This document shows, in pieces, positions 16,026 to 26,202 of a stretch of 64,000 nucleotides of DNA (position 1 is its first letter; each line of letters opens with the position of its first letter). The notes below the pieces were generated by a model. That model did not search any database. It was not told where the DNA came from and was given only the letters and a program-made list of their open reading frames with translations. This DNA is from Flavobacterium difficile (GTDB taxonomy: Bacteria; Bacteroidota; Bacteroidia; Flavobacteriales; Flavobacteriaceae). The stretch covers positions 62,001-126,000 of the forward strand of contig NZ_JAAJBT010000005.1 of assembly GCF_011392115.1 (NCBI RefSeq), in the 5' to 3' direction. Position numbers and translations under genes: made by a program.

Positions 16026-18884
16026 TTATTTCAATTTCTTTTTGATTTCTACTTCGTGGAAACTTTCAATGATATCGTATTCTTTAATATCGTTGTAGCC
16101 TTTAATTTGCATACCACAATCGTATCCTTTAGAAACTTCTTTCACATCGTCTTTGAAACGTTTTAAAGCAACTAATTCTCCTGTGAAGATTACTACACCT
16201 TCTCTGATTAATCGAATTCTGTTGCTACGGATTACTTTACCATCTGTAACCATACATCCAGCGATTGTTCCTACTTTAGAAACTTTAAATAACTCTCTAA
16301 TTTCAGCAGTACCTGTAATTTCTTCTTTCAATTCTGGAGAAAGCATACCTTCCATCGCGTCTTTTAAGTCGTCGATAGCAGCGTAAATAATTGAATAGTT
16401 ACGGATATCGATTTCTTCTTTTTCAGCTAATGTTTTCGCATTTCCAGCAGGACGAACGTTAAATCCGATAATAATCGCATCTGAAGCAGACGCTAACATA
16501 ACATCCGTTTCTGTAATGGCTCCAACACCTTTGTGTATGATATTAATTTGAATTTCTTCAGTAGATAATTTAGAGAACGAATCTGCTAATGCTTCAACCG
16601 AACCATCCACATCTCCTTTGATGATTAAGTTCAATTCTTTAAATTGACCTAAAGCAATTCTTCTACCAATTTCATCAAGAGTAGTATGTTTTTTAACTCT
16701 AGCAGATTGCTCACGAGACAACTGAGTACGTTTTGATGCGATTTGTTTCGCTTCTCTTTCGTCTTCGTAAACATTAAATTTATCTCCAGCAGTTGGCGCT
16801 CCGTCTAAACCTAAAACTGAAACTGGTGTAGATGGACCAGCCACTTTTACATTGTTTCCTCTTTCATCAAACATGGCACGAATTTTACCATGATTTTTAC
16901 CCGCTAACATATAGTCACCGATTTTTAATGTTCCGGCTTGAACTAAAATAGTAGATACATAACCACGACCTTTGTCTAATTGTGCTTCTACAACCGTTCC
17001 TTGTGCTGGTTTATTTGGATTAGCTTTTAGTTCTAAAACTTCCGCTTCTAACAATACTTTTTCTAATAATTCTGGAACTCCTTGTCCGAATTTAGCCGAA
17101 ATATCGTGAGATTGGTATTTTCCACCCCAATCTTCAACAAGTAAATTCATACCTGCTAATTGTTCTTTAATTTTTTCTGGATTTGCATTTGGCTTATCCA
17201 CTTTATTGATAGCGAAGATCATTGGAACTCCAGCGGCTTGCGCGTGAGAGATTGCTTCTTTTGTTTGGGGCATGATGTCATCATCCGCTGCAACTACAAT
17301 AATAGCAATATCTGTAACTTGAGCTCCACGAGCACGCATTGCTGTAAAGGCTTCGTGACCTGGTGTATCTAAGAAAGCGATTTTCTGACCACCATCTAAA
17401 GTTACTCCGTAGGCTCCAATGTGCTGTGTAATTCCTCCAGATTCACCAGCAATAACGTTTGCTTTACGAATATAATCCAGTAAAGAGGTTTTACCGTGAT
17501 CTACGTGACCCATTACGGTTACAATAGGCGCTCTGAATTCTAATTCTTCTTCTTTATCTTCGATAACTACTGCATTTTCTTCAATGTCTGTAGTAATAAA
17601 CTGCATTTCATAACCAAATTCGTCAGCCACAATTGTTAAAGTTTCTGCATCCAAACGTTGGTTCATGGTAACCATGATTCCAAGAGACATACACGTTCCA
17701 ATAACTTTTGTAATCGGCACATCCATCATTGTAGCAATTTCACCAACTGTAACAAATTCCGTTACTTTTAGAATTTTGCTTTCTAAATCTTGTTGTGCTA
17801 AATCTTCATCTGTACGTTGACGGTGTGAATCCCTTTTATCTCTTCTATATTTTGCTGCTTTAGATTTGTTACCTTTTCCTTGTAATCTTTCTAAAGTTTC
17901 TTTGATTTGATTTTTTACTTCTTCTTCAGTTGGCTCAACTTTTACAACAGGTGCTGTTTTGTTGAACCCTGGTTTTTTGAAACCACCTCCGCCTTGTCCG
18001 CCTTGGTATGGTTTTTTAACGAAACCACCTTGACCACCGCCTTGAGTATTTCCGCCAGTTCCCCCTGTATTTGGAGTTCCTGGTTTTACAATTCTTTTAC
18101 GTTTATTGGCAGCAGCTCCTGCTCCGGCAGCTCCTGGCGTACCAGGTTTGTTAGCTGAGCCAGGCGCACCTGGTTTTTTAAAATCTTCTTTCTTTTTCTT
18201 AGGTTTATTAAATTGAGATAAATCAATAGTTTGACCTGTAAAAGTAGCTCCTGAAAGTTTCGTATATTGTGTATCTAACTTGACTTCAATTGGCGTTCCA
18301 TCCGCATTAAATTCTTGAGGTTGAATTGAAGGTTCTTCTGATTTTGCTGTTGCTTCTTTTGGTTTTTCAAAAGATTTCTTAACCGTTTCTGCAGGTTTGT
18401 CTGAAGTTTTTTCTGCAACTAGTGGTTTTTCATCTTTTGCAACAGGATTATTTTCTTGAGCAACTACTGCTTTTTCCTGAGCAACAACAGGTTTTTCTGC
18501 TTTTGGTTGTTCTTGTTTTTTAGGATTTAAATCTATTTTTCCTAAAGTAACTGGAGCAGTAACAACAGCTCTTGCTTTGATAACTTCCTGTTTTTGTCTT
18601 TCTTCTTCTGCAAGACGCTTAACTTCAAGTTCTTTTTCGATTTCACGTTTTAATGCTTCTTTCTCTTTTTTCTTTTCTTCGCCAACTTCTTTCGAAGCTA
18701 CTTTGTTTCCCTTATCGGCCGAAAAAATATCGCACAAGACGTCGAATTCCACTTGAGAAACTTTTGCATTGGGACTGTGCTCAATGCTATGACCCTTTTC
18801 TTTTAAGGTGTCAACAGCTCTATCAAGTGAAATGTTGAATTCTTTTAAAACTTTACTTATTCGTATTACTCTTTCTTCAGACAT
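16026..18884 (-). CDS. infB: Translation initiation factor IF-2
   Basis: This is a 952-residue protein. The N-terminal IF2_N segment ([23 protein letters not shown]) is followed by a long charged and then Gly/Pro-rich linker (about 80-370). A second IF2_N-like region comes next, and then the GTPase with [28 protein letters not shown] and NKVDKP, and the C-terminal beta-barrel domains. IF-2 brings initiator tRNA to the 30S subunit. It is the last gene of rimP-nusA-infB, 54 bp after nusA. Confidence 0.97.
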   Translation of the reverse strand: MSEERVIRISKVLKEFNISLDRAVDTLKEKGHSIEHSPNAKVSQVEFDVLCDIFSADKGNKVASKEVGEEKKKEKEALKREIEKELEVKRLAEEERQKQEVIKARAVVTAPVTLGKIDLNPKKQEQPKAEKPVVAQEKAVVAQENNPVAKDEKPLVAEKTSDKPAETVKKSFEKPKEATAKSEEPSIQPQEFNADGTPIEVKLDTQYTKLSGATFTGQTIDLSQFNKPKKKKEDFKKPGAPGSANKPGTPGAAGAGAAANKRKRIVKPGTPNTGGTGGNTQGGGQGGFVKKPYQGGQGGGGFKKPGFNKTAPVVKVEPTEEEVKNQIKETLERLQGKGNKSKAAKYRRDKRDSHRQRTDEDLAQQDLESKILKVTEFVTVGEIATMMDVPITKVIGTCMSLGIMVTMNQRLDAETLTIVADEFGYEMQFITTDIEENAVVIEDKEEELEFRAPIVTVMGHVDHGKTSLLDYIRKANVIAGESGGITQHIGAYGVTLDGGQKIAFLDTPGHEAFTAMRARGAQVTDIAIIVVAADDDIMPQTKEAISHAQAAGVPMIFAINKVDKPNANPEKIKEQLAGMNLLVEDWGGKYQSHDISAKFGQGVPELLEKVLLEAEVLELKANPNKPAQGTVVEAQLDKGRGYVSTILVQAGTLKIGDYMLAGKNHGKIRAMFDERGNNVKVAGPSTPVSVLGLDGAPTAGDKFNVYEDEREAKQIASKRTQLSREQSARVKKHTTLDEIGRRIALGQFKELNLIIKGDVDGSVEALADSFSKLSTEEIQINIIHKGVGAITETDVMLASASDAIIIGFNVRPAGNAKTLAEKEEIDIRNYSIIYAAIDDLKDAMEGMLSPELKEEITGTAEIRELFKVSKVGTIAGCMVTDGKVIRSNRIRLIREGVVIFTGELVALKRFKDDVKEVSKGYDCGMQIKGYNDIKEYDIIESFHEVEIKKKLK

Positions 18885-18938
18885 ATGTGTATTTTGCTTA
18901 ATTTTCTGTGTTGTTGCGTTGCTATTATATGGAATAGA

Positions 18939-20180
18939 TTAACTATCTAATTCATTTTTTAAAATATTGATAACATCTAAAATGGTTTCTTCTTCTAAAT
19001 CTGTTCTTCTAACTAAATCGGCTACGTCTTGATCTACAATACTTCTAGCAGTATCTAAACCGATTTTTTCAAATTCTTCAATAATCCATTCTTCGATTTC
19101 ATCACTGAATTCTCTTAATTCTACATCATCTTCTTCTTGAATCGCTCCTTCACGAATTACATCTAATTCGTAGCCCGTTAATTGACTAGCTAATTTAATG
19201 TTTTGACCGTTTCTACCAATGGCTTTAGAAACTTCTTCAATTTTTAAGAAAACTTCTGCTTTTTTATTTTCTTCATCAATTTTTACTGTAGAAACTTTGG
19301 CTGGGCTTAAGGCTCTAGTAATAAATAATTGCGTATTTTGTGTGTAATTAATTACATCAATATTTTCGTTACCTAATTCACGAACAATTCCGTGAATACG
19401 AGAACCCTTCATACCTACACAAGCTCCAACTGGATCAATTCTATCATCGTAAGAATCTACCGCAACTTTTGCTTTTTCACCAGGAATACGAACCACTTTT
19501 TTGATAGTAATTAAACCATCAAAAACTTCTGGAATTTCTTGTTCAAATAATTTCTCTAAGAAACTTGGTGCAGTTCTTGACATGATAATTTGAGGTTTAT
19601 TACCTTTAAGCTCTACACTTTCGATAATTCCTCTTACATTTTCTCCTTTTTTGAAGAAATCGTTAGGTATTTGTTTTTCTTTTGGTAAAATAATTTCATT
19701 TCCATCATCATCCATCAACACAACCATTTTAGGTCTAACGTGATGTACTTCTGCTGTATAAATATCACCAATTAAATCTTTAAATTGCTTGTAAAGATTA
19801 GTATTGTCGTGTTCGTGAATTTTAGAAATTAAGTTTTGGCGTAAAGCTAAAATGGCTCTTCTTCCTAAGTCTATTAATTTAACTTCTTCAGAAACTTCTT
19901 CACCGATTTCAAAATCTGGTTCAATTTTTCTCGCTTCTGTTAGAGTGATTTCTTCATTTTCAAAATCTAAATCTTCATCAGCTACAACTACACGGTTTCT
20001 CCATATTTCCATATCTCCTTTATCTGGATTAATGATAATATCGAAATTGTCATCTGAACCATATTTCTTTTTTAACGCATTTCTAAACACATCTTCCAAA
20101 ATTGCCATTAAGGTAACTCTGTCGATTAGTTTGTCGTCTTTAAATTCTGAAAATGAATCTATTAATGCAATATTCTCCAT
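18939..20180 (-). CDS. nusA: Transcription termination/antitermination factor NusA
   Basis: This is a 413-residue protein: NusA N-terminal domain (1-130), S1 domain (about 135-200), and two KH domains (DPVGACVGMKGSRI and SKAIGRNGQNIKLA). A short C-terminal helical segment follows, without the two acidic repeats found in gammaproteobacteria. It modulates pausing, termination and antitermination of RNA polymerase. It is 15 bp downstream of rimP, the usual bacterial operon order. Confidence 0.95.
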   Translation of the reverse strand: MENIALIDSFSEFKDDKLIDRVTLMAILEDVFRNALKKKYGSDDNFDIIINPDKGDMEIWRNRVVVADEDLDFENEEITLTEARKIEPDFEIGEEVSEEVKLIDLGRRAILALRQNLISKIHEHDNTNLYKQFKDLIGDIYTAEVHHVRPKMVVLMDDDGNEIILPKEKQIPNDFFKKGENVRGIIESVELKGNKPQIIMSRTAPSFLEKLFEQEIPEVFDGLITIKKVVRIPGEKAKVAVDSYDDRIDPVGACVGMKGSRIHGIVRELGNENIDVINYTQNTQLFITRALSPAKVSTVKIDEENKKAEVFLKIEEVSKAIGRNGQNIKLASQLTGYELDVIREGAIQEEDDVELREFSDEIEEWIIEEFEKIGLDTARSIVDQDVADLVRRTDLEEETILDVINILKNELDS

Positions 20181-20195
20181 GTTATGCTTTATTTT

Positions 20196-20663
20196 TTAAA
20201 ATGATATTATTACTACTGCTTCTTTTATATCTGTGTAAGAAATTTGTAAAGTTTTTTCAACTGTAACTTTCCCTTTACCAATTTCTTTGGGTTCTCTAGC
20301 GCTCCAAGTTAAGGTTGCACCCTCTTCATTTGCTGCTGTTAAAGTTCCTTCAAAATCTCCTTGAGAGATTGTTTTTACTTTTAACGTTCTGCCAATATTT
20401 TTTACGTATTGTCTTACCATTGTTAATGGAGTAGACAAGCCTGCCGAAGCTACTTCAATAGAAAACTCCACTTCTTCTCCTTCTAATCCGTTGTCTAAAA
20501 ATCGATTAACATTAATACAATCCTGTAAATTTACACCAGAATCACCGTCTAAAACCACTGAAATCTTATTTGATTCTGAAAAATTTAAATCAATCAAAAA
20601 CAAACTTGGATTATCTTCTAACGCCTTGCCTAGCAAGTCTTTTACTTTTTCTTTAAATGTCAT
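20196..20663 (-). CDS. rimP: Ribosome maturation factor RimP
   Basis: With the ATG at 20663 it has 155 residues. The frame is open to a GTG at 20681, but that codon lies inside the leader hairpin, so I reject it. The RimP N-terminal domain is recognisable in SVVLDGDSGVNLQDCINVNRFLD and VEFSIEVASAGLSTPLTMVRQYVKNIGR, followed by the small SH3-like C-terminal domain. It is needed for 30S maturation. It is the first gene of rimP-nusA-infB. Confidence 0.93.
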   Translation of the reverse strand: MTFKEKVKDLLGKALEDNPSLFLIDLNFSESNKISVVLDGDSGVNLQDCINVNRFLDNGLEGEEVEFSIEVASAGLSTPLTMVRQYVKNIGRTLKVKTISQGDFEGTLTAANEEGATLTWSAREPKEIGKGKVTVEKTLQISYTDIKEAVVIISF

Positions 20664-20668
20664 GTTTA

Positions 20669-20695
20669 TAAAAAGAGGCACGCAATGCGTGCCTC
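20669..20695 (-). promoter_or_regulatory. Hairpin plus U-run in the rimP leader (attenuator-like)
   Basis: On the minus strand a perfect 10-bp stem (GAGGCACGCA / TGCGTGCCTC, one-base loop) is followed at once by TTTTTAT and, 5 bases later, by the rimP ATG. This has the form of an intrinsic terminator placed in the 5' untranslated leader. The stem could control entry of polymerase into the operon, or simply protect the 5' end. Confidence 0.6.
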
Positions 20696-20724
20696 ATTAT
20701 CTGGTTCATTACGAAATAACTGCG

Positions 20725-20757
20725 CAAATATACAACATTTATTTTAAAAATTCCAAA
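20725..20757 (-). promoter_or_regulatory. Promoter of rimP-nusA-infB
   Basis: On the minus strand a −33 TTTG (20757-20754) and a −7 TATATTTG (20732-20725) are separated by exactly 21 bp, matching the Bacteroidota consensus. Transcription should begin near 20718, giving a leader of about 55 nt that contains the hairpin. Confidence 0.75.
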
Positions 20758-20845
20758 TATTTCATTTTTCAAAAAAAGAACCACCATTTCAAAATAATTT
20801 CGTAACTTTATGTGAGTCAATTAATCGTAATTAAATTCGAAAACT

Positions 20846-21670
20846 ATGAAAACAATACTAGTACCTACCGACTTTTCCAAACACGCAGAAAACGCCCTAA
20901 AAGTAGCTGCACAAATTGCAAAAAAAAATAATGGTGAAATTATTTTGCTTCACATGCTGGAACTATCTACTTCAGGTAACGATGCACTTCATACCGCTCA
21001 TGACATTCCTGAATTGATGTTTTTTAAAAATGCCGCTTTAGGAAAATTAGAAGATTTAGAAAACGCAAGTTTTTTAGACGGTATTCAAGTTTCAAGTTTA
21101 GTTCAATTTAATATGGCATTTGATGGAATTATGGACAATGCCAAAAAACACAATGTAGACCTAGTTGTTATGGGTTCACATGGCGCAAGTGGTTTTCACG
21201 AAATGTTTGTAGGATCAAATGCTGAAAAAGTAGCCAGAAATTCTGAAATCCCCGTGTTAGTTATCAAAAAAGAAGAAGAAAACTTTAAGGCCGAAACCTT
21301 AACATTTGCATCAGACTTTTCTAAAGAAATTAAAAAACCTTTTGAAAAAGTAGTTGATTTTGCAAAAAGTTTCGGTTCTCACATCAATTTACTTCACATC
21401 ATAACACCAAACAACTTCACTACAACCCGTGCAGCAGAAGAAAAAGTAAGAAACTTTATCGAAGAGTTTCATTTTTCAAATTATTCTACTCACATTTATA
21501 ACGATATTAATGTTGAAAAAGGAATTTTACATTTTGCCAAAGACTCAAATACAGATATAATTGGAGTTTGCACACATGGAAGAAAAGGAATTTCTCACTT
21601 TTTAAACGGAAGTATTTCTGAAGATTTAGTAAATCATGCGAAAAGACCAGTTGTAGCTTTCAAAATATAA
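20846..21670 (+). CDS. Universal stress protein with two UspA domains
   Basis: This is a 274-residue protein. Domain 1 (1-146) starts KTILVPTDFSKHAENALKVA and ends with VVMGSHGASG...GSNAEKVARNSEIPVLVI, the ATP-binding G-2x-G-9x-G(S/N) pattern. Domain 2 (about 150-274) starts LTFASDFS and ends IGVCTHGRKGISHFLNGSISEDLVNHAKRPVV. Both halves keep the nucleotide-binding loop. It is a cytoplasmic stress-associated protein, a single gene with a terminator after it. Confidence 0.9.
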   Translation: MKTILVPTDFSKHAENALKVAAQIAKKNNGEIILLHMLELSTSGNDALHTAHDIPELMFFKNAALGKLEDLENASFLDGIQVSSLVQFNMAFDGIMDNAKKHNVDLVVMGSHGASGFHEMFVGSNAEKVARNSEIPVLVIKKEEENFKAETLTFASDFSKEIKKPFEKVVDFAKSFGSHINLLHIITPNNFTTTRAAEEKVRNFIEEFHFSNYSTHIYNDINVEKGILHFAKDSNTDIIGVCTHGRKGISHFLNGSISEDLVNHAKRPVVAFKI

Positions 21671-21691
21671 ACTACTAAAACATCCTATAAA

Positions 21692-21727
21692 TAAAAAAAT
21701 CCTACTTGAACTAAGTAGGATTTTTTG
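21692..21727. terminator. Bidirectional terminator between the usp gene and tRNA-Gln
   Basis: A 14-bp perfect stem AAAAAATCCTACTT/AAGTAGGATTTTTT with loop GAACT serves both the + strand stress-protein gene and the − strand tRNA. Confidence 0.9.
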
Positions 21728-21798
21728 TTGGTCCACAAGGACTCGAACCTTGAATGACGGTACCAAAAACCGGAGTGTTACCATTACACCATGGACCA
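21728..21798 (-). tRNA. tRNA-Gln (anticodon TTG)
   Basis: The minus strand folds into a cloverleaf. The acceptor stem TGGTCCA pairs with TGGACCA. The D arm is GTGT-AATGGTA-ACAC. The anticodon arm is CCGGT-TTTTGGT-ACCGT with anticodon TTG at the centre. The T arm is CAAGG-TTCGAGT-CCTTG. Discriminator A is followed by CAAAA, so CCA is not encoded. The outermost anticodon-stem pair is a mismatch. Confidence 0.9.
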
Positions 21799-21938
21799 AT
21801 TATTTTGTAATTGCGAGTGCAAATGTAATACATATTTTTTTTCCTGCAAACAATTCTGTAAAAATTTTTAAGAAAAAATTAATTGCTAATCTGTTCAATA
21901 AATAGTTTCTTTGTAATCTAAATTAATTTAGCATACAT

Positions 21939-24900
21939 ATGACTTCATTTAATTACAGCAAATGGAATACTTACTTGGGTTGGTTTGCTTTCATAATCGC
22001 TTTAGTAACTTACACTCTAACCGTTGAACCTACCATGAGTTTCTGGGATTGTGGTGAATATATTGCCACAGCCGCTAAATTGCAAGTTGGACATCCACCA
22101 GGCGCTCCATTATATCAAATGATTGGTGCCTTTTTCGCAATGTTTGCTACAGATAAAACTCAAATTGCATTGATGATCAATATGATGTCGGTTTTTTCTA
22201 GTGCATTTACCATCTTATTCATGTATTGGTCGGCCTCAAAGATTATTAGAAAAATCGTTAAAGCAACGTCTGAATGGAATGATCAAACTTCAAAAATAAC
22301 CTTAGGCGCTTCCTTAGTTGCTGCTTTGTCTTATACTTTTACAGATAGTTTTTGGTATAATGCTGTGGAAGCGGAAGTATATTCGATGGCTTCTTTATTT
22401 ATAGCTTTACTATTTTGGTTAGGCCTGAAATGGGAAGAAGAACTTGAAACAGAGAGAGGAAACAAATGGTTGATTTTAATTTCTTTGGTAATTGGATTAT
22501 CATTTGGTGTACACTTTATGGCTTTATTAGCTTTACCTTCAATTGGAATGTTGTACTTTTTCAAAAAACAAAAAAATATTACTACTAAAAATTTCATCAT
22601 AGCCAATGTAGTAATCCTTGCTATTTTGATGTTTATTTTTAAATTTTTACTTCCTTATACGTTATCCTTTTTCGCAAAAACAGAAATTTTCGCAGTAAAC
22701 TCTCTAGGTTTACCTTTTAATTCTGGAACCCTACTTGCTTTTATCTTAATTATTGGTGGGTTTTATTACGGATTATCTTATACAAAGAAAAAAGGACAAG
22801 TTAATTACAACACCTTACTTCTTTGTGTTTTATTCATATTGATCGGATTTTCTACATGGATCATGTTACCCGTTAGAGCCAATTCTAACATTAACATTAA
22901 CGAAAATAAACCTAGTGATGCAGCAGAAGTTTTAGCCTATTATAACAGAGAGCAATATGGTGAAACTAAATTGTTTTATGGTCCACAATATTCTAATGCT
23001 TATGCCGGTTCTGATGAAGACAATCCGTATTCTGACGACAAACCAAATTACGAAAGAGATGAAAAAACAGGCAAATACGTAATTACTAATAATTATAAAA
23101 ACGCCAATCATAATCCAAATTCTAATCACAACGCCTTTTTACCAAGACTTTGGAGTGAAGAACACGCAAAAAACTACATGACTTTTACCAAACCTCTAGA
23201 ATTTAGCATTAATACTGACGCTTTTTACGATGAAGAAACTGGTGAAACTAATGAGGAAAAATTAGGTCAATTTACAGAAATCGTAGCCGATTTTAGAACT
23301 CAGTTTGCTTCCAACAAATTAAGCTTAGATGACTATGAAGATTTCTTAAAAACCTATGGCGAATATTTAAATATTGAAAAACCATCTTTTTCAGACAATA
23401 TGAAATTTATGTTTGAATATCAATTTGGTTACATGTATTTCCGTTATTTAATGTGGAATTTCGTCGGAAGACAAAATGATCAACAAGGAAATTACGAAAG
23501 TTTAGAAGGAAACTGGTTGAGTGGAATTGGTTTTATCGATAATTTACATTTAGACAATCAGAGTGCATTAACTTCCGATATGAAAAACAACAAAGGCAGA
23601 AACACCTATTTCTTTTTACCTTTTATCTTAGCGGTAATCGGAATGGTGTATCATGCGAAAAAAGAATGGAAATCGTTTTATGTTTTACTTTTATTATTCT
23701 TATTCACCGGATTAGTTTTAAAAATATACCTTAATGAAAGACCTTTCGAACCAAGAGAAAGAGATTATGCTTTAGTAGGTTCCTTTTACATTTTCGCTAT
23801 GTGGATTGGTGTTGGAGTATATGCCATTTATCAGTACATTTTAAAATATGTAAGTCCGAAAGTTGCTTTACCTGCAGTTGTAGCAGTTTCATTGTTAGCT
23901 TCACCGATTGTTTTAGCTTCACAAAACTGGGACGATCATGACAGAAGTGGCAAACACACAGCTGTTGCAATGGCAAGAGCTTATTTAGATTCTTGTGAAC
24001 CTAATGCCATTTTATTTACCATTGGTGACAACGACACTTTTCCAATGTGGTATTTACAAGAAATTGAAGGTTATAGAACCGACATTCGAATTGTTAACAC
24101 CAGTTTATTAGCAACAGATTGGTATATTGACGAAATGAAAGTAAAATCCAATCAATCTGACGCCTTACCGATTTCATTTACTCACGATCAATATGTTGGA
24201 GATAAAAGAAATTATTGTTTATTTGATGAAAGAACTACTGATACTTTAGACTTAAACACCACTTTAGATTTCTTAAAAGACGATAGATCTAAACGTGAAA
24301 TGAAAAATGGTCAATTTGTACATTTTTATCCAAGTGAACACTTAAAAGTAAAAATAGACAAGCAAAACATCATCAAAAACAAAGTCGTTTCGCCTAAATA
24401 TTACGATTCTATTGTACCACAAATAAATTTAAAATTAAAAGGTGGTGCGTTGTATAAAAACAGAATTTTAATGTTAGATATATTTAATGAAAACAACTGG
24501 AAAAGACCTATCTATTTTTCACCAGGAAGTTTTGGTTCTGATGATTACATTTGGATGAAAGAATACCTTCAATTAGACGGAATGGTTTATAAATTAGTTC
24601 CCGTAAGAACTAAATTAGAAGAAGGAAATTCATATGATATGGGCTTTATTGATACAGATAAAACTTTTAATATTGTAAACAAATGGACATGGGGTAATTC
24701 TGGAAGCGATAAAATTTATCACGATCCAGAAACACGTAAAAATGCTTTATCATACAGAAATAACTTGTCGCGTTTAATGACGGCTTTAATTGAAGAAAAG
24801 AAATTTGACAAAGCTGAAAAAGTAATTCAGATTGCTATGAAAAACATGCCAATTGATTACTTTGAATATTATACTACTGTTGAACCATTTGCTGAAGGAT

Positions 24901-25166
24901 ATTATAAGATTGGTAAAAAAGAAGAAGCCAGAAAAATTCTGAATCAACTAATTAAAAAATACCAAGAGAAAATCACATTCTTTAATTCGCAATCTGAAAA
25001 GCAAAAAGCGTTTTATAGAATGGAAATTTATAGAGAAATTGAAATATACCGTTCGCTATTATTAATGGCTCAACAAAATGGTGATTTAGAATTTTATAAT
25101 TCACAAAGAGTAAAATTCAACAATTACAACAATTTAATGGGCGAATACAAAAGAGAAGCAGAATAA
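21939..25166 (+). CDS. DUF2723 family membrane protein (glycosyltransferase-like)
   Basis: This is a 1075-residue protein. The N-terminal DUF2723 domain starts at YLGWFAFIIALVTYTLTVEPTMSFWDCGEYIATA (from about residue 12), with HPPGAPLYQM and about 10 predicted transmembrane helices up to residue 310. An acidic periplasmic-type stretch follows, then more helices (about 560-670), a soluble region with FTIGDNDTFPMWYLQ, and a helical C-terminus with a TPR-like pair. The acidic residue after the first helix and the architecture resemble protein O-mannosyltransferase-like (GT-C fold) enzymes. In Bacteroidota such proteins are suspected of adding sugars to exported molecules; the donor and acceptor are unknown. 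Confidence 0.8.
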   Translation: MTSFNYSKWNTYLGWFAFIIALVTYTLTVEPTMSFWDCGEYIATAAKLQVGHPPGAPLYQMIGAFFAMFATDKTQIALMINMMSVFSSAFTILFMYWSASKIIRKIVKATSEWNDQTSKITLGASLVAALSYTFTDSFWYNAVEAEVYSMASLFIALLFWLGLKWEEELETERGNKWLILISLVIGLSFGVHFMALLALPSIGMLYFFKKQKNITTKNFIIANVVILAILMFIFKFLLPYTLSFFAKTEIFAVNSLGLPFNSGTLLAFILIIGGFYYGLSYTKKKGQVNYNTLLLCVLFILIGFSTWIMLPVRANSNININENKPSDAAEVLAYYNREQYGETKLFYGPQYSNAYAGSDEDNPYSDDKPNYERDEKTGKYVITNNYKNANHNPNSNHNAFLPRLWSEEHAKNYMTFTKPLEFSINTDAFYDEETGETNEEKLGQFTEIVADFRTQFASNKLSLDDYEDFLKTYGEYLNIEKPSFSDNMKFMFEYQFGYMYFRYLMWNFVGRQNDQQGNYESLEGNWLSGIGFIDNLHLDNQSALTSDMKNNKGRNTYFFLPFILAVIGMVYHAKKEWKSFYVLLLLFLFTGLVLKIYLNERPFEPRERDYALVGSFYIFAMWIGVGVYAIYQYILKYVSPKVALPAVVAVSLLASPIVLASQNWDDHDRSGKHTAVAMARAYLDSCEPNAILFTIGDNDTFPMWYLQEIEGYRTDIRIVNTSLLATDWYIDEMKVKSNQSDALPISFTHDQYVGDKRNYCLFDERTTDTLDLNTTLDFLKDDRSKREMKNGQFVHFYPSEHLKVKIDKQNIIKNKVVSPKYYDSIVPQINLKLKGGALYKNRILMLDIFNENNWKRPIYFSPGSFGSDDYIWMKEYLQLDGMVYKLVPVRTKLEEGNSYDMGFIDTDKTFNIVNKWTWGNSGSDKIYHDPETRKNALSYRNNLSRLMTALIEEKKFDKAEKVIQIAMKNMPIDYFEYYTTVEPFAEGYYKIGKKEEARKILNQLIKKYQEKITFFNSQSEKQKAFYRMEIYREIEIYRSLLLMAQQNGDLEFYNSQRVKFNNYNNLMGEYKREAE

Positions 25167-25175
25167 ACAAACACT

Positions 25176-25203
25176 AAAGCCATTCTTTTGAGTGGCTTTT
25201 TTT
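25176..25203 (+). terminator. Terminator between the DUF2723 and deacetylase genes
   Basis: Stem AAAGCCA (25176-25182) pairs with TGGCTTT (25193-25199), followed by a T-run. It ends 3 bp before the next ATG, so the deacetylase probably depends on read-through. Confidence 0.7.
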
Positions 25204-25205
25204 AT

Positions 25206-25835
25206 ATGACAAAAATCCCTAAAATATTAAAACTCTTATTTTTTAATCAGGTTTGGAATTTTCCAAATACTGATAATACGATATATCTAACTTTTGATGA
25301 TGGACCTACTCCTGAAATCACAGAAAAAGTTTTAGACATATTAGAAAAACATCAAATTAAAGCCACGTTTTTTTGCATTGGAGATAATGTTAGGAAATAT
25401 CCAGAAATCGTTCAGAAAATCATTTCTAAAAACCATTCTGTAGGCAATCATACGTACAGCCATTTAAAAGGATGGAAAACCAATACAAAAACCTATATAA
25501 GTAATACGGAAGCTTGTGAAATCAAATTGAATTCACTTTTTAAAATTAGAAATTCGAAGTTATTTCGTCCGCCTTACGGAAAAATTTCGCCTTGGCAATC
25601 TTATAAATTAAGAAAATTGGGCTACAAAATTATCATGTGGGATGTTTTGAGTAAAGACTACGACGCAAGCCTTTCACCTGAAACATGTTATGAGAACGTT
25701 ATAAAAAACGTTACATCAGGAAGTATTGTTGTGTTTCACGATAGCGTAAAAGCACAAAAAAACATGCTCAATAGTTTAGATAAAACCATCGAAACCTTAA
25801 AAAGTAAAGGATTTAATTTTGAAAAAATCGCCTAA
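25206..25835 (+). CDS. Polysaccharide deacetylase (NodB homology domain)
   Basis: I use the ATG at 25206 (209 residues); an upstream TTG at 25188 lies inside the terminator loop. All NodB motifs are present: motif 1 TFDDGPTP (catalytic Asp and metal Asp), motif 2 GNHTYSH (metal His pair), motif 3 FRPPYGK, motif 4 IMWDV, and motif 5 VVFHDS. It should remove N-acetyl groups from a glycan such as peptidoglycan or a surface polysaccharide. No clear signal peptide is seen. Its stop overlaps the convergent thioredoxin-like gene by 4 bp. Confidence 0.85.
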   Translation: MTKIPKILKLLFFNQVWNFPNTDNTIYLTFDDGPTPEITEKVLDILEKHQIKATFFCIGDNVRKYPEIVQKIISKNHSVGNHTYSHLKGWKTNTKTYISNTEACEIKLNSLFKIRNSKLFRPPYGKISPWQSYKLRKLGYKIIMWDVLSKDYDASLSPETCYENVIKNVTSGSIVVFHDSVKAQKNMLNSLDKTIETLKSKGFNFEKIA

Positions 25836-26128
25836 GCTTGTTCTTGAATAAGAGCTATTAAAGTATTAGCATCAAACTCACCACTTTGCCTCCAAACCAT
25901 TTGTCCATCTTTATAGATCATAAAAGTTGGCAAACCCTTAATACGCAATGCTTCTGCTAATTCTTTATTTTTATCTACATCAATTTTAATCACTTTTGCT
26001 TTATCGCCTAAAGCGGCAGCAACGTGACGAATTGTTTCATTCATAGTAATAGATTGTTCGTGCCATTCCGTAAAAAAATCAATTAAAACAGGCACTTGTG
26101 CATCTATAAGTTCTCCAAATTTCGACAT
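25832..26128 (-). CDS. Thioredoxin-fold protein lacking the CxxC motif
   Basis: This is a 98-residue protein that follows thioredoxin closely: VPVLIDFFTEWHEQSITM at residues 13-30, VIKIDVDKN, and the cis-proline loop GLPTFMIYKDG. Where thioredoxin has WCGPC it has WHEQS, and there is no cysteine in the whole protein. It therefore cannot do dithiol exchange and may work as a chaperone or binding module. It is intact and without frameshift, so the loss looks ancient. Single gene, convergent with the deacetylase. Confidence 0.8.
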   Translation of the reverse strand: MSKFGELIDAQVPVLIDFFTEWHEQSITMNETIRHVAAALGDKAKVIKIDVDKNKELAEALRIKGLPTFMIYKDGQMVWRQSGEFDANTLIALIQEQA

Positions 26129-26202
26129 AGACCGAAGTGTTTATTAAACAAATGTAAATATTTTTTTATAATAACAAACAAAAATGCAGACTTTTTCAGC
26201 AT

